Origin: Loxodes magnus
Taxonomy: Eukaryota > Ciliophora > Karyorelictea > Loxodida > Loxodidae
DNA length: 64,000 bases
Assembly (NCBI GenBank): GCA_946699065.1
Contig: CAMPDV010000254.1
Coordinates: 124,001-188,000 of the forward strand
Direction: 5' to 3'
Made by a program: the position numbers and the translations under genes
The notes under the pieces: model-generated
What the model was told of the DNA's origin: nothing
What the model saw: only the letters and a program-made list of their open reading frames with translations
The model's database searches: none
Shown here: one piece after another, positions 23,870 to 35,689 of the stretch
How positions within the stretch are numbered: the stretch's first letter is position 1
How the letters are laid out: each line of letters opens with the position of its first letter

Positions 23870-25069
23870 ATGATTATAAATAAATTTTATGCTTATTAAC
23901 TTAACTTTAAAGAGGCTTAGGAAGCTTCTAGATTTGATATAAAGGATTTGTATATTAAAAATCCTAGAGGTTTTAACAATTTAGATTTCAATTATTAGTA
24001 TGGTTTTGCTTATAATTTAGCCACTTTATTGCATTGCTAGACAAGTTAGATCCTCTTTCAGTTGAAGAAGATTCAGCAATATAAAAATTATAAGTACTTA
24101 ATGGCTAAAATTCTTCAATCGGAAAGGCTTGGACATAAGAGTATTTTTATAGCTTAAAATAATATGAGCTATTATAGATTATGATTATAGAGTAACTTTA
24201 CCAAATTTTTCAAATTTGGGTTATTTCATTTACCTTACTTCCATTATAAAAAGATCCACAGTTTAAGCTGCATTGAATGCTTTTATTAAAGAAGATACTC
24301 TCTTTAGGTTAGAAATGCTCTTTGTTTGAATTTTTTTATTTAAAATGTAAATAGAATTCCATAATACTTACTCTTGTAGACTAAGAAGTCATAAATCCCT
24401 CTTATTAAAGTCTTTCAAAGAGATTTGTTAGTTCCTTTAAGTTTTTATCATGTTAATAAAGATTCTTTTTATTTAAGAAAGATAGTCAAAATAGACAATT
24501 TTTAGAAAATGTTTAGCTCAGCAATGATTAATAAAATACTGCTAAATTTGATAACTCATTAGGATATAACTTAAAGTGAGGTATAAAGAAATAAAGAAGT
24601 TTAAAGCATATCTCAAATAATTCTACTTAAACTATCAAGACATAGTTCGATTCATATTATCAGGAAACCTTTAACTTTTTAGTTTATTTTCCATATCTTC
24701 TTCTCTATCTACCTAAGCATTTTATTAAGAACTTAATAAACTATTAGTCCTTTAATCGCAGATAGTTATTCTTCTAGCAAAATCTATTTATTATGTAAAC
24801 AAACTAAAAAATAACAAAGGCTATTCATATTATACAGAAAGCTATCAATTTAATGTTCTAGTTTAAAATAAGAAGAACAATAAAGCTATCTTTATATCTA
24901 TATTTTAATAATAATATACATTATAAATTTAAAAGGATTTAGTTATAAAGGTTATCAACATTTAGTTAATCCTTTAATTACATTTTATCATAATTAATCT
25001 CAACTTAAGTGTTTCATTTATATCCTTTTTTACTTCTCTCAGTTAAAGTTTGTGTGTTCTTAAGTTTGA
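23870..25069 (+). CDS. Possible open frame of unknown function (399 codons)
   Basis: ATG 23870 to TGA 25067-25069 contains only one internal TGA, where chance at this base composition would give about seven. The first third looks protein-like (KDLYIKNPRGFNNLDFNYQ); the remainder is Leu/Ile/Tyr-rich and basic like translated A/T-rich spacer. Its 3' part overlaps the minus-strand frame 24845-25261, so at most one is entirely real. No family is recognised; it could also be an old gene remnant. Confidence 0.28.
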
Positions 25070-25261
25070 AAAATATTAATTTTGTAAAATTATGACAAAT
25101 AAAATATATCTATCTCGTTTATGAAACGCTAATATCAATAATTTCAATTTTTTAATGGAGTTAAAATATTCAAATAGCATTTAAAAAATGTTTCAATGAT
25201 TCTCCTTTTTTAATTTTTCGACTGTCTAATTTTTAACTTTTTTCTCTGAGCTTTCTTCCAT
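24845..25261 (-). CDS. Possible small protein downstream of the glycosyltransferase
   Basis: The frame starts 39 nt after the stop of the glycosyltransferase on the same strand. Its first residues MEESSEKKVKNQTVEKLKKE are a plausible charged N-terminus, followed by helical, partly hydrophobic sequence (KLLILAFHKRDRYILFVII). The distal part overlaps the plus-strand frame 23870-25069. One internal TGA. No family is recognised. Confidence 0.35.
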
Positions 25262-25300
25262 AGAAGTGGATGTTTATTCATGAAACTTATTTCTTTATTT

Positions 25301-28162
25301 TCATATTTGCTTTAATATCTATGACTTTTAAATATTACTCTAAGTTTATTTATTTTATCTACCTTATTTTTAATTATCACTAGGCTATTTTTCTTCAAAA
25401 CTATTCCTCTTTAACTGCTAAATGTCCTAGAAAGTGTTTCTTAATTAGGAAAATTCTTAATTACTGTCTTAATTATCAGAAAGGTTTTTATCTAAGCTTT
25501 TCTTCTATTAGGAAACATCTTAAAGCTACTAAATCCATTTGAAAGGATTGGTTTTTTGGGTTATTTTGGTTAGATTGAATTGGTAGTTTATTTGCTAAAT
25601 GATAGGCTCAATTAGCTTTTAGCTAACTTCATCTTAATATTAAATCTATTCATTGTAAAGTTTCTAGTCAGTGTATATTGACGTTTTTACTTAGTTCTTA
25701 TGAGTAGAAAACTCACAATTTTTTAAGCATTTATTAGCCCCTCTTGAAACCATAGGAGTAATAGTGTACATTTTCATATGACTTAAAAAGAATTCTCTAA
25801 ATGAAACGCCAAAATCACATCAAGATCAAGCATTGAAAATATCATATTTAAGTCAGTTTGGTATAAAAAGTCCTTGGATCATTGATTGTCTCTACATTGT
25901 GAAGGTGTAATATTGACTATTAGCTTCTTGGTTATAAGGAGAAGAGATTTTTACAAACGCTACTCTTTTCTCAAATTGATAATCATTATAGATTTTTTTG
26001 AAACTCCACAAACAATATCTATAGAAGTCAGGAGAGTAAATGAAATCATCCTCTGTATGAATGACTGCTTCTGCATTAACATAGTTAAGAGTAAAATTGA
26101 AAATAAATCTAGCGCATGAAGATATCTTGCTTTCTTTTTAAAGAGTACTGACCACGTTTTTTTGGGTATTAGGACAATAGAAATGGACTATCTTTAGATA
26201 TTTTTTATAGTTTTAAATAATGTCTGTTACTTCTTAGATCTAATCGTCTTGTCCTATTATAATAACTGTGTTTTGTATATCATATGCATTTTTGAGAGAC
26301 TCTAATGCATCTCTCAGCTATTTCGTTCTTTTATGTACTTATAGAGAAATAGGAAGAATCAAATTTACATTCTTATCCTTTAATTCCTTTTTAAATACAT
26401 TATACTCATTTAAGGCATTTTAAAATGTCTAATGCTGAGTAAAATAATTGTAGTATCTTGATGGATCAATACATCTGCTATTACTTTTATAAGTAGTCTC
26501 ATAAATATTAGTTTTATCAAGACAAATAATAAAATTATCATTACTAAAATCTAAAGCATTTACTATGCTACTTCCTTCTGTATTTAATGCAAGTTCGTTA
26601 TTCTTTAAATTTGGTGTAATAACTTTATTGAAGTAAGAAACAAAATACTTTCCTACTTAGACTTGCTTTTCATTAAATAAATCATCGATTTATTTAGAAT
26701 CCAAAAGTTTGTCAGTTATCAAGATTTTCTACATTCATCCTTATAAAAAATGTCCTGGTTTTTCTAAATTACTTTAAGTAGGTTTCCTCTTTTCAATTAC
26801 TTAATGACCAAGACGTAAGTTTCTCCCATTTTAAACTAACCTGAAGTATTCTTTCTTTTAAAAGTCAATAATGATTTAATTATTTATATAAAGCTTTATT
26901 ATGTGCTTGCTTATATCAGGTCCAAAAGCAGTTAGAACAAGACAAATTTGATTTCATTATTCAAGATCTACGGAAGTAAGAGTTTTGGAACTTTATTATA
27001 AGCATTATTAATCGCCTCCAGTTTATACTTTTAGCATATTTTCTTATTTATACAGAGAATACCCCCAGTAGCTTGTTCCATTTCCGCATCCAAATTGTTT
27101 GTTTGAAATGATTGCTTGAGGCTATTCGAAGTCAGAAACAAATTTCAATTTATTCCTTAGTTGTTTTAATCATAAGCATACTGTTAATTTTGAAAAATCT
27201 AAGCTAGGATATTTTCCTTATACAATTCACTAGTTTCCTTGCTTTAATTCTATTCCTTCATACTCATTGTTGTTTAACACTTTTTTAGTATCAAGACAAG
27301 AGTTTATTTTTTCATTTTCTGTTTTTTATTAAGCGTCTTGATTTATAACATCCATTAGTTAACTCATTTTGATGTCTTAATTTTGTTTCTTCTATTTTAA
27401 CTTATATATATTTTCTTCTCCCATCAGGTTATTCAATTTAATTACAGGAATCTTGCCTACTGAGTTATTATTCTTCTTAATATCTTTAAATTTATTATTT
27501 TCTTCGCCTTTAGAAGCATTTTTCAAAGTTTTATCCCTTTCTTCTTTATCTTTCGTATAACGAATTTTAATTTCTTTCTCTATGATTTCCTTCTCTTTCT
27601 AGAAATTATTTTTAATATAATCCTATCTTTCTTTCTAAAGATCTTATAACCTTTTATATTCAACCGATTCTATTATTTGCGTTTTTGCTTGGAACTTAAC
27701 TTTATCCTCTGATCTTTAGTTTTAAGGATTTTAGAAGTTTTTTTTCTACATTTTTTTCTCTACTTTATCTGTTTGAGATTCCTAAGAAAACTCATTATAA
27801 GACTTTTCGTTCTTTATTTCATCTATTAAGTTTTAATCTCTTCTTTCATTTTGACTATTTGACTGAAAAGGTTTGGAAATGATACCATTCCTTAAAAAAT
27901 CATTATTTCGAGGAACAATTTTCTGATTATTATCCTCATATCTTAGTATTTAGTTCTTCTGCTTCTGCTATCTGATGTTTAAGTTAACAATTTCCAGATA
28001 ATCTTTTAGTGTATTTTGCATTTTATAAAAGTTAATCATTTGCTTGTAAGTGACTATGAAAGTAATCATTATGATAAGCCAAGATATTATTACCATACAC
28101 TTCTTCTTTCATTTTCCTAGTCTAAAGATAGTCTAAGCTTAATTTTGATTATTCCTTTTCAT
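25301..28162 (-). CDS. Type II membrane glycosyltransferase, GT13-like, with LamG-like domain
   Basis: One frame of 954 codons, no intron. Residues 23-39 form a single membrane anchor (MVIISWLIIMITFIVTY) after a basic N-terminus, typical of Golgi type II enzymes. A long charged coiled-coil stem follows (about 40-300). Residues about 310-500 resemble a LamG/concanavalin-type jelly roll: LTVCLWLKQ, WNQICLVL, IKLYINNQ, LRLG, and the closing FLQGWMQKILITDKLLD. Residues about 590-860 match the GT13 (MGAT1/POMGNT1) pattern: LPISLQVHKRTKQLRDALES, TVIIIGQDD, then AVIHTEDDFIYSPDFYRY with the metal-binding acidic triplet at 704-706, and later IQGLFIPNWLKYDIFNAWSW and VSRGANKC. It should transfer GlcNAc-type sugar to glycoprotein or glycan in the Golgi; specificity is unknown. 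Several Trp are TGA. The C-terminal 100 residues are Gln-rich. Confidence 0.8.
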
Positions 28163-28947
28163 TTCTATTTTAGCTTATAATTCTATTTAATTTACCCTCC
28201 TTTTTATTTCCTTACCTTTATTTAACTACTCTATTACTTACAACTCTCTTTATCAAAGGAATTAGCAACTAAAGTAGTATTAAGTTATATAGTAGATTGG
28301 ATGTAGGTAAATAAAAGGAAAGTGTGGATAAGCGAGATAAATAATACAGACTAAATAAGAGGTTTAAAGCAATAAAGTATAGCAACATAGTAAGTAAATA
28401 AGAGTGAGTATGGAATATAATATCTATCTAATATGGCTATAAGCATGACTAGTATCAGATCATTATACTAACTATCTTTAATTTAAGATCTTCTTCCTTT
28501 TAGTTCCATTCAAAATAATGCCATTATTCTTATTCAATTATATCACTTAATTGTAAATATTTAGCTTCATAAGCATAATTTATTAGTCATAGTGATCTTA
28601 ATTAAGATAGAGGTATTTGCTTAAATAAAGTGACTAAGGAGGAATTAGATATAGAAGAGTTAATTACTAGGAATTGATAGTGCGTAGCTACTTTGAAGTC
28701 TACTCTAATAAATAAAGCATTACATATGATTAGTAGCAAACGTATAAAAACTATCTACAAAGATATTACATTAGTGCATAAAGAAAGACTTAAAGTAATA
28801 GACACAGTGAAAAATATAATTTATACAAAGAGAACTTAGAAAGTAAATATTTAAACTAAAGGTTTAAATAAAAAGGATAGCTATGTAAGCATTTTTGCTA
28901 TAGTCTATTTAGATCTTTATAAAATGTCAGTATAAGCGAACATTTAA
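28163..28947. other. Divergent intergenic spacer, no supported gene
   Basis: It lies between the glycosyltransferase start (-) and the AMMECR1 start (+) and should contain both promoters. It is A+T-rich, with no motif that I can defend. Confidence 0.5.
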
Positions 28948-29625
28948 ATGTGTGCATTCTGTTTCGACGTTCTTAAAGAGCGTCTTGAAGAAAAAAATTC
29001 TATGCAAACAATTTCGAAATTAAAATAAAATGAGCCTTAAAGTTCTTAGCTGGTAGCTATCTTTGTAACATGAGAGATAAAGGAAAATAGGAGTTATGAA
29101 CTAAGAGGATGTATTGGGTCTTTTGTAAAAAAGCCTTTGATAGATTAGCTGTATAAATATTCGATTTAAGCTGCTTTTAATGATTAAAGATTTGATCCTA
29201 TAAATTTATCTGAAATTAATATCTTAAAAGTGACAGTTTCTATTTTATCTGATTTGGAAAAAGCTTAAGATTGCTGAGATTGAGAAGTTGGAAAACATGG
29301 AATTGAAATTAAATTCAAGGTCAATCAAAAAAAATATTCAGCTACTTTTCTACCTGAAGTTGCTTTGCATTATAAATGAGATAAAGAAGAAACTCTAAAG
29401 CATTTAGTTAGAAAAGCAGGATGGAAAAAAGATATGAAGCTGCTTGATATTAAGCTCAAAAAATACACATCAAGCATATCTGAATTAGCATACCAATAAT
29501 ACTTACAACTAAATGAGCCTACTTAAGTCAAACCTGAGCCTATTCTTTTAGATAAGCCTCCAGAAGAGAAGAAAATTACTTCAAAAAAACAATCACAATG
29601 CTGCAGCTTATGTGCTGTATTTTGA
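28948..29625 (+). CDS. AMMECR1: AMMECR1 family protein
   Basis: The 225-residue product begins exactly at the family's conserved start (MCAFCFDVL; human MCVFCFDVL) and carries the signature block ELRGCIGSF, plus CWDWEVGKHGIEI and ATFLPEVA. Conserved Trp in VTWEI, CWDWEV and KWDKEET are written TGA, and many Gln are TAA/TAG, so this gene is a key proof of the genetic code. A C-terminal tail (about residues 175-225) extends beyond the domain, is Lys/Pro/Glu-rich and ends in CCSLCAVF, which might be lipid-modified (inference). The family is conserved in bacteria, archaea and eukaryotes; a nucleic-acid-related role has been proposed but the function is unsettled. No intron. Confidence 0.95.
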
Positions 29626-30349
29626 TTTTATTAATAATTATAAAGCAAACTAGGAATTCATTCTTAGTGGAGATACTTAAACTATCTCTTCTTTAATTTC
29701 CACTATTAAAGACTCTTAATATTAGATTAGCTAAATATTCAATAGTCAGCTATTAAAACTACTATATCATTACATTAAACTACTTTAAATGTATATCCTT
29801 TAAAACTCCCATAGCTTAAAGAAAATTATGCCAGAGTATCTCATAAGATATAATATCATAGCTATTATTTCCAAAAGAGCTCTATTTATTTATAGATTTT
29901 GTAGTTAAATATGAGTAAAACTAGTTCTAAGCTAAATTATTTTCTGCCTTATAAGATTATCAATCCTGTACTTATACGATAGATTAACTATTCTTTGATT
30001 ATAGTTTGCATTTTTAATATTTAATAGTCTTTAATTTGCCTTCACATTAAGATTTCCTTTTTAAATCCCATTTATTAGGTTAAATCTAAATAAGAGCTTA
30101 TTATGCTTATTGTTAAAAATGCTTGCACCTAGTTATTTACTTTACTTTTTCATTAAATAGTATGAATAGCTTCGGATACATAGTCTATTCAATGAATATG
30201 AATAATAGGGAAATTAAGCATCTTTAATAAACTGGGGAGTAAGTGTTAGTTAGTAAATATGAGGAGCGAAAGTAATAACTAGGATATAAGGAAAAGAGAG
30301 TTTAAATAGGTGTAAGTTGAATAAGTTAATTAGTAATACATATAATAAA
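29626..30349. other. Spacer, no supported gene
   Basis: About 0.7 kb of A+T-rich DNA with short tagct/ttaag words. I see nothing else in it. Confidence 0.5.
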
Positions 30350-31279
30350 ATGCATAATAAATATCCTCAGATATTTGCTAAGCATTACAAACCTACACCT
30401 CCTAAAATCAAACTGATTTAGAAGAAATAATGCCATATTAAGCTTAAGAAAATTTAGCATAATGATAAGAGACAGAGCTTAGATGAGTTACTTAATGAAA
30501 TCAACTATGAAAATGAAAAAGAAATGATTAATTAAATAGATTAGAACTAGGATTAAGAGAGTTTTAGTAGATAGTAATGATATATCAAATGTAGTGTTGG
30601 AAAGGTATATGCACAACTGTAGACTAATCACGCATTCTTTAAGAGGAAACTTATAAGTTAAAGTCTATCTTCTGTCATTAAGGGTTTTATATAAGAAATG
30701 TGACCTGCTACTTAAAGCTGCAAATTTAACATCCAACTTGATAACATTACTAAGGCACACTTTGTGTGGATTTGAGGGGAGTAAGCTCCTATATCTAATT
30801 GTTGTAAATGTGGATACAGTGTAAAACTAAATTAGGTTGAGTAATGCTATGTTTAATGCAATGACTGCAACAAAAAATACTATTTTTCTATCCCCAATTA
30901 GGTAAAAAATTAAATATGAAACTACTAGCAAGAAATTAGAGATAAGTCTGTATCAATTAAGAGCTCAAGGAAGTATTCCAGTATAAATAACGACTAGTTA
31001 GCTAATATAAACTAGACTTCTTGTAGAAATTAGATTTTAGATGAGTATTTTATGTCTTCAGAAGAGTCTGAACTTAACTAATGGAATAACCCTGATATTT
31101 TAAAAGCACCAAGAAAGCTATAGCAGGAAGTTCTTTTTCCTAAGAATAAATTATTCAGGTTTTTCAAAAATGGAAAGCAACTATACCCTAGACTTCACAC
31201 CACAACTAAATATTTTTATTTTTAAATGTTTATTTTACTTGAAGGGTGTAAAGGTAGGAAGGGATAATTAAAATGGTGA
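30350..31279 (+). CDS. Putative zinc-ribbon protein (309 residues)
   Basis: From ATG 30350 to TGA 31277-31279. The N-terminal third is basic (MHNKYPQIFAKHYKPTPPKI) and then acidic. A central globular part contains EMWPATQSCKFNIQ and VWIWGEQAP, directly followed by a cysteine cluster NCCKCGYSVKL-x5-CYVQCNDCNKKYYF that could fold as a zinc ribbon of two CxxC pairs. Ser/Asn-rich linkers and a basic C-terminus follow. Four Trp are TGA; the last Trp before the stop is TGG. The next gene starts 62 nt later on the same strand. No specific family is recognised; a nucleic-acid or protein-binding role would be guesswork. Confidence 0.6.
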
Positions 31280-31341
31280 TATTAAAAAGAAGTTTCACTA
31301 ATTAATCAAGCTTTAGCTTTGCAATTGTTTTCTAAATAAAA

Positions 31342-32997
31342 ATGGCGCTAAGCATAGAAGGAGATGGTTTAGTCGAAAATTTGTACCATTTTCTATGGTC
31401 AAAGGATACACTTTATACATCAGGTCCTGCAGTGTTAATTCCTCACACTATTGTATATCGATACTAGCAACCTAGCTTCTGGTATTTTAGTAGCTTATAA
31501 GAAGGAACAGTTAAGAGAAAAAATTCTTCTAAACTGAATAATGCTGAAATAGAAGCTGAATTCAAAAAGAAAAAGAGCAAAGCTGATGATTTATTATGCT
31601 AGTATATGTATGTTAACCCAACTACCAAGTAAACTATAGTAGAGTTCTTTACCGCTGATGATCTACATCATTTTTTATATAGTCGCTAGAAACCTTATAA
31701 TGGTGTTCTCTAAAAATTCATTTATCCTAAGGGAGATTTTAATCAAGTTATTAGATGCATATGGAGTCCTAAAATTTGCTTGTTCGAACGTAAATAAAAC
31801 ATAAAGCCTTTAAATGATTTAAGGTTTGACTCCTATGAAAGAGCAGTAACGTTTGAAGGTGAAGAATTCCATTGCTAATCGTTGCCTGTTCGTGGATTAA
31901 TGCTTCCTTAATCAATGCAGAATATAGCAAATTAGATAGTAAAGCATATTGCTAGCGTTACATATGACAAATGTAAAATCACTAGGATGGTTTTAAACTT
32001 CAAAATAGACTCTAAAGATAATTTATGGCTCCTATATGCAAGCTCAATTAGACTTAAGGGAGATAAAGTTAAAAGAACTAAAGAAGTTCCTCTAGATCTT
32101 GGGGAGCAGCAATTCACAGTGCCAGAAACTGTGAACATTAAATCAAAGTCAAATGACAAACCTAAAAAGATGAAAAGAGAAGTGTTTTGCAGAAATTGTG
32201 AGAGAGCCATGGAGATAGAAAGGATGTTTGAAATCCCTTATAAATTTATTATAGCAGAAGCTTTAGAAATGCCAGCTAATAGCTAAACTAGTATGGTTAA
32301 GGTTTTGTAGCCATCTTAAGAAGTTAGAAATACAAATCCTGTCTTCTTAAAGAGCAAAAATAGTTTCATACCTAAAATATTGCAAGTTTTGCATCCTAGA
32401 CTAAAAGAGAAGGATTTCATTAAGTATATGAAAGATCCTTTGTTCCTAAATAAAACTACTCATGTGTGCGAAGAGTGCTACCTTTCTGCTTCAACTACAA
32501 GTTATTGTGGAGGTGCAAAAGAAAAGCCAGCTAAAGAGGATGAAAATTTAGTTGGAAGATAAATGCTTTAGCCTGAAAGAACAGCTCGTAGAAGAGAATT
32601 GACAATGATGCAAACTGATAGGCCCTAAACAAATAAGCCATAGATTTCTATTAGAGAAACACCTGTTCATTCAGGTCCCACAAGTGCAGGTGGTTTAATA
32701 ACAAGAAGAATACCAACTTGGGATACCTATAGATAAATTTAATAGGAATTCAGCGATAAATTACCATAATTAACTTCAAGAGAAGTTGTTCATTCACGAG
32801 ACTCACTAGGAAGTCGTTTTCAGGTTTGTATGCAAATTTACAATCAAAATAGAGTATAAACAACGAAAGCAAGAGCAGGATCCCTAGTATCTGATAAAAC
32901 TCCAACTGCAAAGCCAACTCGAAGGCAACATATAAGAAATTAGTTTAAGTTAGGAGAAAATGAATTAGTAAGTCAAACTGAAAGAATGAATTTGTGA
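31342..32997 (+). CDS. Conserved-looking protein of unknown function (551 residues)
   Basis: A single frame without any internal TGA and with better G+C than the neighbours. It begins MALSIEGDGLVENLYHFLWS. Residues about 180-250 hold PVRGLMLPQSMQNIANQIV and RMVLNFKIDSKDNLWLLYA, a globular beta-rich segment. Cys pairs occur at CRNCERAM (about 284) and CEECYLSAST (about 380). The last 150 residues are low-complexity, Arg/Ser/Thr-rich and likely disordered. All Trp are TGG. The style resembles conserved protist ciliary or cytoskeletal proteins but I cannot name a family. Confidence 0.7.
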
Positions 32998-33380
32998 TTT
33001 TAAATGACAATTATCTATTTATTATTTAGCATTTTTAATTACCATATATTTCATCTTTAATCCACTTCTACACTCGTACTAAATCATCAGAAGTATTTAC
33101 TAAATATCTTATTAATATAATTTCACTAAGCACTGAACAATTCAAGAGCACTAACAGTGTTCAAACAATGAGAGATAGAAGAGTGTATAGGTTAAGTTTG
33201 AAGTGAAGGAGCGTAAAAAGAACAGATAAACAGAAATGATTTTAAAGCTTTGCGGGAATAAATTAGTGTTGCATTATAAATAAAAATAAGGAATATTATA
33301 GTTGAATTGATTAAAGAAATAAAGGCTTGAATAATAAGAGTGACATATTAATTAAAAATATCCAATTATTTAATTTTAAA
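32998..33380. other. Short spacer before PSMA2
   Basis: About 380 nt without a supported gene; it should include the PSMA2 promoter. Confidence 0.5.
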
Positions 33381-34076
33381 ATGTCCTTTAGCTTAACCAC
33401 TTTTACTAAAAAAGGTTAGCTTTAATAACTAGAATTTGCGTTAGTAGCTGTAGGACAAGGAGAAACTGCACTGGGAATAAAGGCCAAAGACGGCGTTGTT
33501 ATAGCAACTGAAAAGAAAGCATCTTCTGTTTTAATTGATGAAACTTCAGTGTAAAAAATATAAGCTACTTCAGATCATGCTGGACTTATTTATTCAGGTC
33601 TTGGAGCTGATTTCAGAAAGCTAGTGGATTTAGCGAGAAAAGAAGCTAGTAAATATGAATACACATACAATGAAAGTATGCCAATTAAGAAATTATGCAA
33701 TGAAATAGCTATGGTTTGCTAAATTTATACCTAATCAGGTGGAGTTAGACCTTTTGGAGTTTCTCTTCTTTTAGGAGGCTGGGATTATGAAGGACCAAGT
33801 CTTTATCAGATAGATCCATCTGGTGCTTACTTTGGCTGGAAGGCTACAGCAATAGGAAAGAATATGGTTAGCGCAAAAACTTTTCTTGAGAAAAGATATT
33901 CTCCAGAACTAGAAATGCATGATGCAATTCATATGGCTTTACTAACATTGAAAGAAGGATTTGAAGGAGAGATGAATGAATTCAATACTGAGGTAGGAAT
34001 AGTTTCTAAAAGCAATCCTGTCTTCAAAGTTCTGACTCCAGCAGAGTTGAAGGATTACTTGAATGAAATGGAGTGA
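33381..34076 (+). CDS. PSMA2: 20S proteasome subunit alpha-2
   Basis: The 231-residue product matches alpha-2 over its whole length: [81 protein letters not shown] and the terminal [10 protein letters not shown]. The human protein has 234 residues and a slightly longer N-terminus; here the start Met is directly before SFSL. Alpha subunits form the outer, non-catalytic ring of the 20S core and gate substrate entry. Gln at several conserved positions is TAA/TAG. TGA at 34074-34076 falls exactly at the family's end, showing that TGA is a stop. No intron; both Trp are TGG. Confidence 0.97.
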
Positions 34077-34473
34077 TGCTTTAATTCTTTTAAATTTAAA
34101 CATAAACTATTAATCCTCACTATCACTAACTATCACTATATCAAACCCTATCCTCTCACTATCTTCTTACTATCCTTATTTCCAAACCTTTCTAGTCTAT
34201 TCTAGATTATTCTGAATAAGTAAGCAGATAAATCTTAGACAAGCATTCATCTTTAAAATTCCACTCCCAAGCATTCTAGTATAATTAAATAGCATTTTAA
34301 AAGGAGGAAGCTACTAATATCAGATTCAATTAAATAAACTTAAGAGATAGTCAAATTTAGGTTTATACAAGCAGCCTATTTAATTAAATTAAGGAGAAGA
34401 GATACCAGTTAGGTATATAAAATAAGGAGCTTAAATTTAGCTTAAGAACATAAATTATGATTATGCAGGTAAA

Positions 34474-35022
34474 ATGATATAGACTAATTTAATAATTATA
34501 TTAGAAAGAAGATATATAGAGTTAAGTATGATTACAACATAATGAAAGTATAAGTTATAATTTATTCAATTGCAACATAAATCCATTTTATAAACTCCAA
34601 ATCTATACGGAAGAGAAGATATCTATATATAGCTATTCAAGATCTACTAAGTGATATATGAATAAAATGCTTTAAGAAACTTATCTAGTAAGGCTGGGGA
34701 AATAATTATGTTTTTGAAGAAAATACTGATATTTCATACGAAATCAATAGATGATGACAAAGAATAGAATTTGGGATTTAAAAAAGCTATCTAAATTAAA
34801 GATAGCATATCATTAATTTAATCAGTTACATTCCAAATAAAAAGCAGCAAAGATAAATAATTCAAAGAATTTACAATTTTTAACAAAGAAAGCACTAATA
34901 TATTTATACTCAATTATCGCTTTAAATAATACGCTTAAAGCTGATGGAATGAATTCTTGATATAGTAAGATAAATAGCAATATATTTAGGTTTAAATAGT
35001 TTAAAAGAATAGAATAAGATGA
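34474..35022 (+). CDS. Hypothetical protein (182 residues or longer)
   Basis: The frame is open and protein-like from about 34320 (EEIPVRYIKQGAQIQLKN), but the first ATG in frame is 34474; a start in an upstream exon is possible. It reads through NLYGREDIYIQLFKIYQ and KSIDDDKEQNLGFKKAIQIK to FKEFTIFNKESTNIFILNYR, then QYAQSWWNEF, and ends at TGA 35020-35022. The last 80 residues recall the C-terminal strands and Trp-bearing helix of PH domains, a weak resemblance only. Two internal TGAs encode Trp. Confidence 0.45.
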
Positions 35023-35302
35023 TAAACTAGAGCCATTTGTCATTTCTGCTTAGATTAGATATAAAAGCTGTAGCAAGCATCAATAAGATGAAATTATATT
35101 GTCATGTTTAATTAAAATTAACAAAAGGTTCTTAACGACGTAAATATCTTCTTATTATAGACTAGTTCAAACTTATGTTACTATATTAAGTATTTATTTA
35201 TAGTGAGAGAAGACAATTTAAATTGAAAGATGCTTAATAAAGTATTATTTGAAAAACGATTGATTGTTAAGGGGAAAAAAGCTAAGATAGATAAGCCAAA
35301 AA

Positions 35303-35689
35303 TCAAATTTAAGAATTGTTCTGTTTTACTTTTGCAGTTAAAAGTAACTCTACGAAATCAACGATCAAGGGGTTCTTTCTTTTGATTTACTCAAAAATCT
35401 ATTTAGTTGGAGATAAATTTAGCAAGTCATTTTCTTTAAAAAAAGGGCTTGATTCGCTTACCAATTATTCAAAACTTTATTAAGCTTCTTCATTAACAAG
35501 TAATTAGTCAAATTTCTATTCTAAATTATCTAAATACTAATCAGATAGTTACTCGCTAATGACTCCTTCCTTTTGTTTCGACTATAAGCGAGGAATAATA
35601 ACTTTCCTCTTAATTTTTTCTTCTTAGGGATTTTCTTCAAGGGAGTCTTCTTCCTATAGACTTTCTTCTTGATTGTCGGTAGCTTTCAT
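35303..35689 (-). CDS. Small acidic protein of unknown function (128 residues)
   Basis: A clean frame from ATG 35689 to TGA 35303. The N-terminus is very acidic (MKATDNQEESLQEEDSLEEN), followed by a basic hinge (KIKRKVIIPRLQ) and a helical body ending in IKRKNPLIVDFVELLLTAKV. No internal TGA or Trp. G+C is above the spacer. No family is recognised; the short helical body suggests a subunit of a larger complex (inference). Confidence 0.65.
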
